A DNA stretch of 64,000 nt from assembly GCA_033032175.1 (NCBI GenBank), contig CM065307.1, positions 3,100,001-3,164,000 on the forward strand. The letters run 5' to 3'. The position numbers and the translations under genes are program-made. The notes under the pieces are model-generated. The model ran no database searches. It was given only the letters and a program-made list of their open reading frames with translations, and was not told the DNA's origin. Source of the stretch: Saturnia japonica (Eukaryota; Arthropoda; Insecta; Lepidoptera; Saturniidae). Shown here one piece after another: positions 49,895-59,672 of this stretch (position 1 is its first letter; each line of letters begins with the position of its first letter).

Positions 49895-50926
49895 ACATTT
49901 AGTTGATAAAAAACGGATCGCAAATAATTTGCGAAATAATGTTAGGATTGATTTAAGTGATACTAACAATTATTATTCGAATCATGATTCTTTCGTACTT
50001 TTTAGTTTATAAAATGCTTTTTTTTCACCACTGAATCCCAATACTTAAAAAAAATTACTTTACCAAATGTCTTTATACGTTAGATGTCTCTAGTTTTCGT
50101 ATTGCTTTGCATAGATTATTTTTGTTATTAGATACAGACTGAAAACAGAGTAGGTATTATAGTGATAGTATTTATAATCAGATTCTATTGAAAAGTTAAT
50201 ATTTTTAAACCAGGCTGTGCATTCACGTGACACTCGTAAATTGCACGCATTATTAAAAAAAAAAACTACCGATCACAGCACAGGGCTTAGGGAACCAACA
50301 TTGTTGCTAAACAACCCCAACCGATTTAACCGAGCACGAACAAGAGAACAAACGTTTTAGTCACATGATTTTATTCGTATAAAAAAAAAAAATTATCGAC
50401 CTCTTTTTATATTAGACTGTCATTTCTTTATCGAAGAGATATACTTTTTTAAAATAATTATAGCTTCTGCCTATGTGAGCAATTTCGCCAATGTCAAATG
50501 GGACAAATTATCGCTTTAACATTTTAAATGAGGAGTATGGTATTATGGTCACATGTGAATAGCAGTAGTTATTACAGTAAAGGTAATAAAAAAACTATTT
50601 CTGTTAATTGTGACATTAGATGCTCATTATATATTCAGTCGTGATAAATCACGCCGCGGCATCATGAAGCTGTCTGGCTTCGGCAATAGCACTCGACCGT
50701 GCCTAGATTTTTTTAATATCAGATCAAAGTCGCTGAATGTTAAATTAAGTTCTACCGTGCATAATAATATACCTAATTGTTATTAGCAACGAATATTGTA
50801 TATCATTTAGTTGGCGTTCGTATGTTTTCCAAACTGGTTACTATTAACTCACCTTGTAGAGGTTCTGTTATGAAATTTGATCACTCTTCTTCAGTAGCGA
50901 TTTCCTGTCTGTGATAACTTTATGAA

Positions 50927-51466
50927 TCTATACAATTAATAAAATTGAAGTGTCTGTTTGTAATGTCAAAATAACAGCTTTTTACTAAATGCACATGAAA
51001 GTAGGTAATACAAGTATACATGTATCGTGTAACAAAAAACAAAACATTTTTAAAATTTTTTGTCTGTCTGTCTGTTTGTTCCGGGTAATTTCCGAAACAG
51101 TTGAACCGATTCTGACGGGACTTTCACTGGTTGATAGCTAAATTTATGGGGGATAACTTAGGATACTTGTATTTTAGAAAAAGAACTAGTGTTCCGACAA
51201 ACAATAAAAATACTGGTCATGGTGAATCAATTCGGTCGCTTAAATGGCTTCCGCTGAGTAAACCATAAGAAATTTATATCAATTTAATATACTAAACAAT
51301 TGTAGACATTAAAAAGACATACAAAAAAGTCAGCGAGAGTATACGTCTTATGTTCTAAGGAACACCCACAATAAGCATTTCTGTCTTTAAAATAGCCGGG
51401 AGCGAAGGAGCAAGATTCGCGCGGGCATTCTGTAGTCCACGTGAGCGAAGCCGCGGGCACAACTAG
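50927..51466 (+). mobile_element. Helitron-like family A, fullest copy (540 bp)
   Basis: It starts A|TCTATACAATTAATAAAATT and ends GCGAAGCCGCGGGCACAACTAG. The GCCGCGGGC just before the end could form the small 3' hairpin typical of Helitrons. It has no coding capacity. The following base is C rather than T. Confidence 0.7.
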
Positions 51467-51533
51467 CCTTTAATAAATTTATTTAAAAAAGTGCTATTTT
51501 TGTTGTGAGTTGTGATTACTATTCTGTTTAGAC

Positions 51534-51805
51534 TTTTCGAATTCCCATCCATGACTTTCGTCTTAAAAAATGCCGGTCGAATCTCCCAAAGGTTTATTGA
51601 TAAAGTCGTAGGGAAACTTGATTTCTATTATGCGTATGTAGATGATATATTAATGTTTTCCGCCAATCTTAACCAACATGCTCAACAATTGGAAAGTATA
51701 TTACAACGTCTCCATGATCACAACGTCAGTGTTGACCAGTCCAAGTGCACCTTTGAAGCCAAGGATGCTACTTTTCTCGGCTTCCATATCAATGTTACAG
51801 GTACG
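51534..51805 (+). pseudogene. Ty3/gypsy-type reverse transcriptase fragment
   Basis: About 90 codons are open: FVLKNAGRISQRFIDKVVGK, then the catalytic-site motif FYYAYVDDILMFS, then KCTFEAKDATFLGFHI. Together they match the F.LKNA...FQR..D.....d..YvDDIl...KC.F....v.FLG segment of Ty3/gypsy reverse transcriptase. The two catalytic aspartates are present, but the domain is cut on both sides. No long terminal repeat, protease, integrase or envelope part is visible. It lies about 70 bases after a Helitron-like element. Confidence 0.8.
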
Positions 51806-51942
51806 TGTCCCGATGACGATCCCGTAAAAACAAGCGCGCACGGGTGATTTTTGTCACCGTGACAAAATATTCTTTTCGATAGTTTCGAATGTGTGTTGAA
51901 TTTTTTAATTACTACGCATTTTACCTCATTAACATTAAAAAA

Positions 51943-52060
51943 CCGGCCAAGTGCTAGTCGGACTCACGCACCAAGAGTTCCGTAATTGTACAGCTACGTT
52001 CACTGAAATAATTAAGTAATATTACTGAAGAAAGCACCGAAAAATTCTAACAAAAAGAGT
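51943..52060 (+). repeat. Widespread insect repeat (AAAACCGGCCAAGTGC type)
   Basis: It starts AAAAAACCGGCCAAGTGCTA then GTCGGACTCACGCACCAAGA and GTTCCGTA, a sequence I know as a frequent interspersed repeat in insect genomes. The element class is not determined. Confidence 0.6.
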
Positions 52061-52820
52061 TACTCTAACGATGGACATACTTAACTTTGCCTTTGAAAAA
52101 CTGTTGTCTCCATACATCGACATAAGCCGTGGTAACTTTACTAACTGCAAATAAGTTTATAATTGCATTTTTTTCGATGTACAGATTACAAATACAATGA
52201 TAATTGTTATAAATACTTTGTGTACAAGATGTGACACAGTCGCCGGTCGTCGGTAAGGGATCAACGCTCGACAAACGATCGTGCGACTTTAATAATGAGT
52301 CATTTGCTAAAACGAACGTAATGTTCCGAGACACAAGTTGAAGGTCACGTTATACGTTTACTCGCATTGTGCATTACGAGTCTCATAACACCGGGAGTAT
52401 GTATATACTGCAGAGCTAAGTGTAGCCGATGATTTTATACTTAGACTAGTAATATTGGGAATCCAATGGTAAAGCAATTGTTTTTACATCTTACGTCGTT
52501 GTGGGTCACGGCTTTCTGGACATTTCCGCTTCTCGTAGTGTACTGATATTCTTTCATTATTAAAAACTAGTTTGAGTACATTTTGATATTATTTATTTAC
52601 CACACCTTCATAATAGCGCCTGAGAAGCAACAGCAGCGCAAAACATGGGTCTTTCGAGCCGGATTCGATCGATCCTGAAGACAATCAAAAACGAAACAAT
52701 TACCTGGATGGCAGGATTGCAGTAATAACTAGAATTGTTTACCAAAATAGGAAAAAGGAGTAGAAGAATATGAATGATTAATATGGATAAATCATTCATG
52801 TATAATAATTTCGTTTCCAG

Positions 52821-52983
52821 GTTGGTGTAACGCAGGAGTGTGTGACTGCTTGGGCACGCTTACGTTTCTGCGGAGTGTGCAGCGGTTTGCAACCCCCACC
52901 TTGTTCGAGATACTGTCATAACGTGATCAAGGGTTGCTTGCCAGCGCACGCCGATATCGGCGACCAATGGGATGCTTACGTCG
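52821..52983 (+). CDS. dlp: Glypican dlp, Cys-rich domain exon
   Basis: This exon covers residues 183-237. The acceptor is GTTTCCAG|G and the donor G|GTGAGT; phases are 0 in and 1 out. It holds six cysteines (189, 199, 202, 210, 214, 221) in the pattern EC..A...LRFCGVCSGL...PCSRYCHNVIKGCL, then a region ending QWDAYVD. This is the most diagnostic glypican block, matching the vertebrate C..AL...YC..C.G....PC.NYC.NV.KGCLA..AD....W..F. These cysteines form the disulfide-rich region that stabilises the core. All six expected positions are present, so the copy looks functional. Confidence 0.95.
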
Positions 52984-53514
52984 GTGAGTATCACATAGTA
53001 TTATTGCCCTACAGATCATTCATAGTTATGTGATTTAAATTGTCCATTTCAGTTTAAATAGTCCGTAATTCAATTTCGACTTTCCAATTAACTTTGAAAT
53101 TAGCAAGAGCAAAACGATAGCAGAAATAGCAAAATATTGCCTTCAAAATGGCAAATTGGTTAGCCATTCTTTTATCGCTTTCTTTTGTGATATGCCTATT
53201 AGAGGTCGATTAATATAATGATAAAATAAGTTATTGCCTAGAGCACCGGCTATCGAACCTATCGTCACTCGAAACGAGATTTATTTGCACTTGAACGATA
53301 CTTTACTTTTTGTTCATAGTTTTGACGTTTTAGTTTGACGTCACAATACTCAATGAAGGGTGTCGGTTTGACCCAGCTCTGTATTCCTTACTAATTACAC
53401 AACAATATGTATTCTTTACCGTTCAGTGCAAGATCTTCCGTTGTTTACTTATCTTGTTCTCAATTTATTGTAGTTGCACGATTAAGTTACGGTACTGTAC
53501 TTGATGGTAACCAC

Positions 53515-53655
53515 AATACAATCTAAAAACAACGATGATCACCGAGAGATCGGCTTTCTTTCTTTTTTCTTTCTTTCATGCCGGTCTCCAAGCCTCTTAG
53601 TAACTGGATATACCCTGACTGATCCCAAAACACGACAAACGAAAAGAGAGTCAGG
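53515..53655 (+). repeat. Interspersed repeat family H, fragment
   Basis: It contains AGTAACTGGATATACCCTGA then CTGATCCCAAAACACGACAA, matching the minus strand of 20085-20425. A (TTTC)n-like tract precedes it. Confidence 0.55.
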
Positions 53656-54679
53656 ACTGATTTACAACCACGTGCATAGAAGTCGCCACCTAATCACCCT
53701 GCTTGATTATTTATTTACAATAAAAACCAACAAGATTTATATTCTGACAAATTATAAGATTACCGACAGAAATAAGACTCCTAAACAAATGCAACCTAAA
53801 TTTTAGGGGTTTATGACATGATTACACCTGGAGCGCAGTTAAAAGAATTAATTAAAAAAGAGCACGAATGAATTTAACAAATTAAAATTTAATATATTCT
53901 ACTTACAGAGACAAATAGATTTATATTTCACAAGGCTATTCGCAAAGATGTCTAGATCTGACTTTTTAGATTCGGCATTATAATGTGATACAATTCTATT
54001 CAACGGAGAGAAAAGCCCCAAGTTTGTTCGGTAATGATTAGTAGCGAATATATTAAAACGAGAAGTTCTGATATATTCTGGCTGATCTACAAACGTGATA
54101 CGCCTAAGTATTGCGGCGGGTGTTATATCTGATATATGAGGCTAATGCTAGTTGCGATTCAGCCGGTAACAATTGTTGTATTCATTCAACTTTACGTATG
54201 TATTAAATCTAACAAGCAGAACAGCCATGTCCCTCTTTGCAACCAAGGCATCAGCCCACGCCGAGGTCCGGCTACTTTGGCACCCTTGCGCGCATATTGC
54301 TCACGCTTTTGCGACTGAGTGCCCTAACAGTATAGTTAATCAGAAAAAAAAAAACAATGCCAAAGATACGGCCCGAGGGTCATTTCAATACGCTCCTCAA
54401 CCCAAACTATCAAAGTGAGGATTTTTAAACAAATTGCGCGCACTTTATTTATCTATCTATTCTTAAAATACCTACCACGAATATCATCCCCAACATCAAT
54501 AAGATCACCATAAACAGGTGTCCGGATCTTCAAACTCAAGATAATTCACCTTCTTTATTACCTTTACCAGTTGTGCCCCACGGTTTCACCCGTTTTTTTA
54601 TCCGACAATCACCGCCCCGCCAACGCACCCGTGTAGTCTATCATAATTGTTCTTACTTCCCGCAAGTATAAATTATTTT

Positions 54680-55185
54680 AATTTTTCAGTATCTCCTAAA
54701 CTACGTGTCCAAATAACATGTCAGAAAGGGTAAAATTTAACTTCATAAAATTGTCTTTATGATGAAGTTAGTTCGTAAGGATTAATACGCTATATCTAAA
54801 AATATAATGCTTGTATTTAATGCAATTAATATTCAAAAAAAAATAATCGGAAAATACCTTATTGTGTCTTATGTATAAGAGATAGGTATATGTTATCGCA
54901 GACTTATTCTTACATATACTGAGGACCAATATTTTTGTAGAACATTGCGTTTACGTATCGTTAACCGTTACACCAGCGCACGCGGATAAAGCAGGTCGGA
55001 AGGGCTTCCAGTTCCGACTTACTTAACCAAGATAAAAAGTTGTAGCCTAATGTTAGACAGCTTATACTACTCTTCGTGAATATGGCTATCATAAACAAAA
55101 ATATTTTATTAAATCCGACTGGTAGTTCTAGAGATTAGCATGTTTAAACAAACAATTAAAAAAAAACTGCTTTATTAAATTGTTA
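54680..55185 (-). repeat. Repeat family E copy
   Basis: It contains TTTATGATGAAGTTAGTTCG, AGAGATAGGTATATGTTATC and AATCCGACTGGTAGTTCTAG. It is reversed relative to 29208-29745. Confidence 0.6.
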
Positions 55186-55407
55186 GTATACTTATGAAAA
55201 TTTATTTTAACTATCCTAACTAAATAAAGATTTCTACAATTCAGTATATATTTCAGTTTTTAATTTTGAGTCTGATCCGCTAACACACCCTAGTTCTTAT
55301 AGACGTCGCCCTTTAGAGAAAACAAGTTTTTACACCCCTGAAATAGAGAATGTATAATGTGTAAGTTTCAACGCAATATGACTTAAAATTACTTATAATT
55401 ATTCCAG

Positions 55408-55989
55408 ACGCCGTAGATAAAGTAGCTGACCGACTCCTCGGCCCGTTCAACATAGCTATGGTGGTCGAACCGATAGACATCAAGATATCAGAAGCTATAA
55501 TGAGCTTCCAGGAACACAACCAGGAGATATCGCAGAGGATATTCACCGGTTGCGGTAAACCGGTACTAGGGGGCGGTGGGGGCGCTGGACCGTTCTTCGC
55601 TCCAGAAAGAAACCGTAGATCCCCGCGGTCCATACCAGACTTCGACTGGAACCAGAGGGCGAATGACGTCGACGGAGACTTCGAAGTGGAAGCGACGTTG
55701 GAGAGCCTCATGAACGACGATCCTCAGTGGCTGAGCTTGGGTACTCCTGAGGGTATCAGGAAAGTGACAGCTGAGATGGCGGAGCAAGCCAGTTTGAGAG
55801 CGAAGTTCCTTCAGTACATGAAGGGCAAGATTAACTTGGAAGAGTATGAGGAACATGAGAGGAGGAAACGTGACGCTGACCCGGATCCAGCGGCGGCTGG
55901 TGCCATGGACATAGACTTCAAATCGTACGAGTTTGATAAGAAGAATCAGAAAAAGAAGAAGCCGGCCGCTAAAAGTGATGACAGTCACA
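55408..55989 (+). CDS. dlp: Glypican dlp, GCG motif and expanded hinge exon
   Basis: This exon covers residues 237-431, the largest exon (582 bp, phase 1 in and 1 out). Residues 246-288 read LLGPFNIAMVVEPIDIKISE, then AIM and later IFTGCGKP; this is the GPC4/6/Dlp-class core ending with the conserved GCG (Cys285). From about 289 to 430 there is a low-complexity, charged stretch: a Gly run, ERNRRSPRS, an acidic block, a helix-prone part ending EEYEEHERRKRD, a Pro/Ala stretch, and KKNQKKKK. Glypicans are cut in this hinge by furin-like convertases. RNRR (304-307) and RRKR (388-391) both fit an R-x-K/R-R site. The stretch is much longer than the roughly 45 residues between GCG and the next helix in vertebrate GPC4/6. 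The acceptor is ATTCCAG|AC and the donor A|GTAAGC. Confidence 0.92.
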
Positions 55990-56054
55990 GTAAGCGTTTG
56001 AAATTTTTTTAGATTACCATTTCATTTATATTTAAACTTAAAATTTGGTTTTTG

Positions 56055-56147
56055 CTATAGGTATCGTATATACTTTCTTATGCATTTAGTAAAAAGCTGT
56101 TATTTTGTCATTATATACAAACACTTCAATTTTATTAATTGTATTGA
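56055..56147 (-). repeat. Helitron-like family A, 5' fragment in a short intron
   Basis: On the minus strand it begins A|TCAATACAATTAATAAAATT and carries the AAATAACAGCTTTTTACTAA block. It fills over a third of the 261 bp intron at 55990-56250. Confidence 0.65.
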
Positions 56148-56250
56148 TATGGGTTTGACATGAAAATAAGTTTTAACACGATTTAAGAATTCTCACCAAA
56201 AATAAAATAGATTTTTAAAAAAGCCGTCTCAACGTTATGAAATCCTTCAG

Positions 56251-56407
56251 GTTCTGAATGGGGTGGCCCCGCCCTCGAGAAGTTGGTCCGGGAGACGCGT
56301 ACTCGCATCCGAAGCAGCCGGCACTACTGGAACCACTTGCCGGCCTTGCTCTGCAACTCCGCCAGCATACCCAACTCGCCATGCTTCAATGGCACGGAAG
56401 TCGCCAG
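56251..56407 (+). CDS. dlp: Glypican dlp, post-hinge helix exon with paired Cys
   Basis: This exon covers residues 431-483. The acceptor is CTTCAG|GT and the donor AG|GTAACT; phases are 1 in and 2 out. It reads LEKLVRETRTRIRSSRHYW, then NHLPALLCNS and SPCFNGTEVAS. It aligns with the vertebrate LDRLV.D.KEKL...K.FWSSLP...C........CWNG. Cys465 and Cys475 are the last two conserved core cysteines. N477-G-T is an N-glycosylation sequon. The exon is short and flanked by very short introns (261 and 556 bp), both largely filled by repeat fragments. Confidence 0.9.
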
Positions 56408-56963
56408 GTAACTTATGACTTATAAAGAACATGACTTTAATTTTTTTTCTTATAAACACTATTTATTATGCAAAAATAGCTGTAAAACGTATCGCACATG
56501 GTGAAGATGCTGTATTTTATCTTAATTAAATAAAATTGATGAACAATGTAAGATAATGCATATTTTTATCTTAAGATGACAAGTTGTAACGATAAATGTT
56601 TCTCTTGACTCTTTAAAAAATATACTTGACACTTTTTCGATGAGAGATCTTTGTAAATATTAAATTCTTCATGTGCTTTTCTGTGTTTTATACGATTTTA
56701 TACCCAAATTGATCGCCTTTTAAATGTGCTAATGCAATTTGCAAATCAAATTCAATATCAAATTCATCGTCTGATGAGCTGTCCAATAAATCCAATAGTA
56801 AAGTCGTTTTACTGATGGTATAACTAGAAAACGTGAATATTACAAGATTAATTAGGAAAATATTCCATTCAAGTGACATTGGCAGAATTATGTATGAACA
56901 TAGTTGCCATTAAGGAAAAAAAAGTGGAAAAACATCAACCTTGATTTAGCAATTTTATTACAG
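56408..56963 (+). other. dlp: dlp intron, 556 bp, mostly transposon-derived
   Basis: About 56486-56880 is a degenerate relative of the PIF/Harbinger-like element at 47328-47882, and about 56835-56920 matches another interspersed repeat. Very little of the intron is unique sequence. Confidence 0.75.
56486..56880 (-). mobile_element. PIF/Harbinger-like remnant filling a dlp intron
   Basis: The left end AACGTATCGCACATGGTGAA, preceded by TAA, resembles the terminal repeat of 47328-47882. Shared internal blocks include TTATCTTAAGATGACA, TTGTAACGATAAA and CACTTTTTCGATGAGA. On the minus strand 56688-56879 is open and reads LLLDLLDSSSDDEFDIEFDL, then an Ala/His/Leu-rich end. This resembles the acidic N-terminus of Harbinger-type transposases but is too short to prove it. 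The right terminal repeat is not evident. Confidence 0.55.
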
Positions 56964-57151
56964 TTATACATTAAATGCGGCTGGTGAAGGGACAGCTGGG
57001 CTTGCATCTAACCCTGAGGTCCGTGGCGCTGTGAACCCCTCGTCTGTCACCATAGCGTCAGGGGAGACGGAGACCTTGAAAACTCTAACTGCGAGACTAA
57101 AGGATGCTTTCAACGGCGTCGAAGTTCAATGGACCGACGCTCAGGACAGAA
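56964..57151 (+). CDS. dlp: Glypican dlp, C-terminal core exon
   Basis: This exon covers residues 483-546. The acceptor is TTTATTACAG|T and the donor A|GTATGT; phases are 2 in and 1 out. It begins SYTLNAAGEGTAGLASNPEV and later reads TLKTLTARLKDAFNGVEVQW. It aligns with the vertebrate RYL..V.GNGLANQ.NNPEV and then L..MT.KLKNAYNGNDV.F. This is the last structured part of the core, after which the chain becomes the flexible stalk bearing glycan chains. There are no cysteines, as expected. The joined codon at the 3' side gives Ile546. Confidence 0.9.
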
Positions 57152-58056
57152 GTATGTTAATCTATCTCTCTTGCATACACACACAATATAAGCTACAAGT
57201 TTTTCACTATTTATAACCTAAAATTGTTTACAACGATGTAAGTGCACGTAGTTCAGAGCGTTAAATAAATTTACATATATATCTCAAATAATTAACAATT
57301 TATTTAATTTTTGATGTGTAAAATCTAATGCGGCGGGTCAGATGTTGGCGTGGCGACACTTTGGTCCAAACGTTGGTCGTGTGGAGCCGAGTTCGTTTCT
57401 TTTAATAGAGAGACTGAATCATTTCAAATTTTCATGTCAAAACATGGATAGACTAAAAGCGACCACCATTCACATAGTAATAAAATAAACATCTTCATAG
57501 TGACTTTCTTTAGCGGTACAAGTACAGACAGACTGTCAGTCAACCAATCACCTCTTTGCCTATTGCATATTCAAAGCCAATCGTACATATGGAGTAAACT
57601 GTAGTCGTGCGTTGAACTAACTTTCTTTTTCTTAAAAGTTGTTAATTGGCTTATATCACCTTCGATCGGATTTCTTCAACTACTTTCTAGAAAGTTCTCT
57701 AAGTTCCTTTTAGTGTTAATTGTACCGCAATATTGTGTAGTTATAACTTCATATATCATAGGTCATCAAAGTTTGCCCTAGCCAGCTGGTCAGTCACTAT
57801 AAGCCAATATTTTTTCTCAAGATTAAAAAAATAAAAACGGTATATTCCTTCAATGCTGTCAATTTTACTAGCGTAGGCAATGCCCACTCTGCCCTCCCTT
57901 AATTATGGCCATGTTAAGAGATTCTAGACTTTATAAGTAAAACCTCATCTGAACATTTTCTTTTCATATTCATCTTTTAAATTTCTATCTAATAAGTCAC
58001 ACAATCAACCTTATTTGATGTATACTGTAATTAAACAACCTCTGCTGTCTAAACAG
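57152..58056 (+). other. dlp: dlp intron, 905 bp
   Basis: It contains one interspersed repeat copy (57515-57620) and a GC-richer patch near 57330-57400. Otherwise nothing was identified. Confidence 0.85.
57515..57620 (+). repeat. Interspersed repeat family K
   Basis: It contains AATCACCTCTTTGCCTATTG and ATATGGAGTAAACTGTAGTC, matching 44115-44285. Confidence 0.55.
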
Positions 58057-58185
58057 TTGACCTGCCACCCTCCGTGTCGTCACAAGACTATTTGGACGGC
58101 GCCGAATCCGGTTCCGGGTCTGGAGACTTCGGTAACGGAGACGACGGCTTGCCGGACGATGATGAAGACAGGGATTACGAGACAG
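58057..58185 (+). CDS. dlp: Glypican dlp, heparan sulfate attachment exon
   Basis: This exon covers residues 546-589 (129 bp, phase 1 in and 1 out). The acceptor is TAAACAG|TT and the donor G|GTACGA. It contains DGAESGSGSGDFGNGDD, with Ser-Gly dipeptides at 563, 565 and 567 in an acidic setting, the usual signal for xylosylation and heparan sulfate addition near the membrane. A further acidic tract, LPDDDEDRDYETG, follows. A fourth Ser-Gly (590) is formed across the next junction. The exon is symmetric and divisible by three, so skipping it would keep the frame. Vertebrate GPC4/6 have the similar ESSGEGSGSG at the same place. Confidence 0.9.
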
Positions 58186-59072
58186 GTACGACATAATTCA
58201 TCCGTCACCACCACTGTTGGGTTGGAGAAAACTTTCAATTTCCTACAGTAATTATAATTAACCATCGGCAAACATAATATCAGGAGTTATCCTTTTTTAA
58301 CCATCATAGACCCAGCAATTTAAGCTGAGCGTTGTCTGGAAAGTGTTATATTAGGGTTTTATTTTTCCTATTGGTTATAAGCTTTAGTGCTACGGCCACA
58401 ATCTCACTGTGGCGCAAGATGTGGACAGCTAAGCCTAATGGGAGAACTGGCTCTCAAGTGCTGATTATGGGTCACCTATTGGTGCTAGGCGACAGATGTT
58501 TCAATTTGAAGGTGGTAGCTAGCCCTACCTCTATGCTATGGATTCATCAAGTATTACGTAAAGCAATTTTTAAAGATTTTTGACCCTCCCTCCCCCCATG
58601 TAACGCGCGGTAATATTTTTCTGTGCCTTCCTCTCCTTCCTTAAACGTTACGTAACACCCCAGTCAGCATGTCAGCATGCCAAGATGATGATGATGCAAA
58701 TCTCCGTTTTGAGGGCATTATTACAGCATGAACTCACTTTAACAACACTGACTACACAGCAGTATGCTTCTGCGTACACACTGACGAATACTGACAACGA
58801 AAACAAAATAAAAAATTACGTACAACACAGTCGCGGGATTCCCCGTAAAACATAAACGAAAAGGGTTGCCAACTTGGAAAATTTTAATTCCTTATTTTTT
58901 ATTTAAATTAAAAAAGCAATGTTAAGTAACGCCTTGTTCGAACCCCTATCCCCCACATTGCGTTACGTAATACATGAACGCCCCCTTAGTGGCATTAAAA
59001 CTCACGTCGATTAACGAGATTGCTAGAAGGAATAGTCTTGTTTTTTTTTTCAAAGTAATCTTTGTTATCCAG
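58186..59072 (+). other. dlp: dlp intron, 887 bp
   Basis: It contains an interspersed repeat (58383-58552). Two further fragments share a CCCCCCATGTAACGC / CCCCACATTGCGTTACGTAA theme near 58595 and 58950, probably pieces of a short DNA transposon. The acceptor is preceded by a T run. Confidence 0.8.
58383..58552 (+). repeat. Interspersed repeat family C
   Basis: It contains GCTACGGCCACAATCTCACT, TAAGCCTAATGGGAGAACTG and GGTGGTAGCTAGCCC. Confidence 0.6.
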
Positions 59073-59425
59073 GTTCCGGTGAGAGAATACCTGATGCAGA
59101 CGCGGACATCGATTCGCCGACAGAAGTCGAGCCTCAAGCCCCGTCACTGCCTTCAACGGAGGCACCGTTCATACCGAATATCATAGACTCGCCGGACACT
59201 AACAACGTGATGGTGAGAACTAGAGTGGACAACACTCAAGCGACCAGCGGCGTAGAGCCCCCGGTCGATACGAATGTCGATAGGACCGTAGACCAGGAAC
59301 CGCCCGTCAAGGAGCAGCCGGTAGCTGGTTCCGCGGACCGACCGTCGCTGCAGAAAGCGCTCTTCACTTACGCGCTACCGGTCGTGTGCGCCTGGTTCGG
59401 CACTATTCTTACTGACTTGTTTTAA
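59073..59425 (+). CDS. dlp: Glypican dlp, terminal coding exon with GPI signal
   Basis: This exon covers residues 589-705 plus the stop TAA at 59423-59425. The acceptor is TTATCCAG|GT. It starts with the tail of the Ser-Gly cluster (TGSGERIPDADADID), followed by a long Pro/Glu/Thr/Val-rich stalk with little predicted structure. The last residues, about 684-705 (ALFTYALPVVCAWFGTILTD and the final LF), are hydrophobic and end at the stop. Together with small residues upstream (VAGSAD) they form a plausible GPI-anchor signal: omega site, spacer, hydrophobic tail. The exact omega site is not assignable by eye. The cysteine in the tail would be removed with the signal. Confidence 0.9.
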
Positions 59426-59504
59426 TTACAACGGTTTGTCACGTTCTGGTTTTCGATTGCGTTCTCGTACCGTACCTGCCATTCATCTAACTCACGACTT
59501 TATC

Positions 59505-59672
59505 TAAGTATGAGTCATTATGTTTGGTACTCGTAACGTCGTTGTTTATTTATCTAAATAATGACCTTCTCTATCTCTATATGCCTTTAGATTTGGTACT
59601 CGTAACGTCCGCGATTTATCTAAATAACGACCATGTCATATCTATAAGCCATTAGGATTGGCAACGTCGCGT
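59505..59672. repeat. Imperfect tandem repeat just after the dlp stop
   Basis: Two units of about 65-75 bases share TTTGGTACTCGTAACGTC and TTTATCTAAATAA(T/C)GACC, and a third partial unit has GATTGGCAACGTCGCG. It begins about 80 bases after the stop codon and should lie in the 3' UTR. Confidence 0.6.

Larger units (their letters stand above)
48551..52820 (+). other. dlp: dlp intron, 4.3 kb
   Basis: It contains a tRNA-derived SINE, a nearly full Helitron-like element, a Ty3/gypsy reverse transcriptase fragment and the start of a common insect repeat. 48600-49600, 49900-50460 and 52070-52820 are AT-rich with nothing identified. Confidence 0.85.
52984..55407 (+). other. dlp: dlp intron, 2.4 kb
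   Basis: It contains fragments of two interspersed families (53515-53655 and 54680-55185). About 54220-54325 is a GC-richer patch that reads open over 81 codons but matches no family I know. Confidence 0.8.
19457..59425 (+). other. dlp: Glypican gene (dally-like, GPC4/6 class), 5'-partial gene span
   Basis: Ten coding exons join in one frame to about 705 residues with all GT-AG introns and consistent phases (1,2,2,0,1,1,2,1,1 after successive exons). Glypicans are GPI-anchored heparan sulfate proteoglycans on the outer cell surface. They bind and shape gradients of Wnt, Hedgehog, BMP and FGF ligands. The order seen is CC motif, helical core, Cys-rich region, GCG motif, hinge, second helical part, Ser-Gly cluster and hydrophobic tail. 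The core reads closer to GPC4/GPC6/Dlp than to GPC3/GPC5/Dally, for example FNIAMVVEPIDIKISEAIM. Thirteen of the 14 cysteines conserved in the family are present. The signal-peptide exon is missing, either upstream of the window or unrecognised. The dlp assignment is by class similarity read by eye, not by a database search. Confidence 0.88.

Noticed and set aside
55566..55988. 140-codon open frame on the minus strand opposite the large glypican exon
   Set aside because: It is a shadow of the GC-rich coding exon. It has no family match, and the plus strand is clearly the coding strand.
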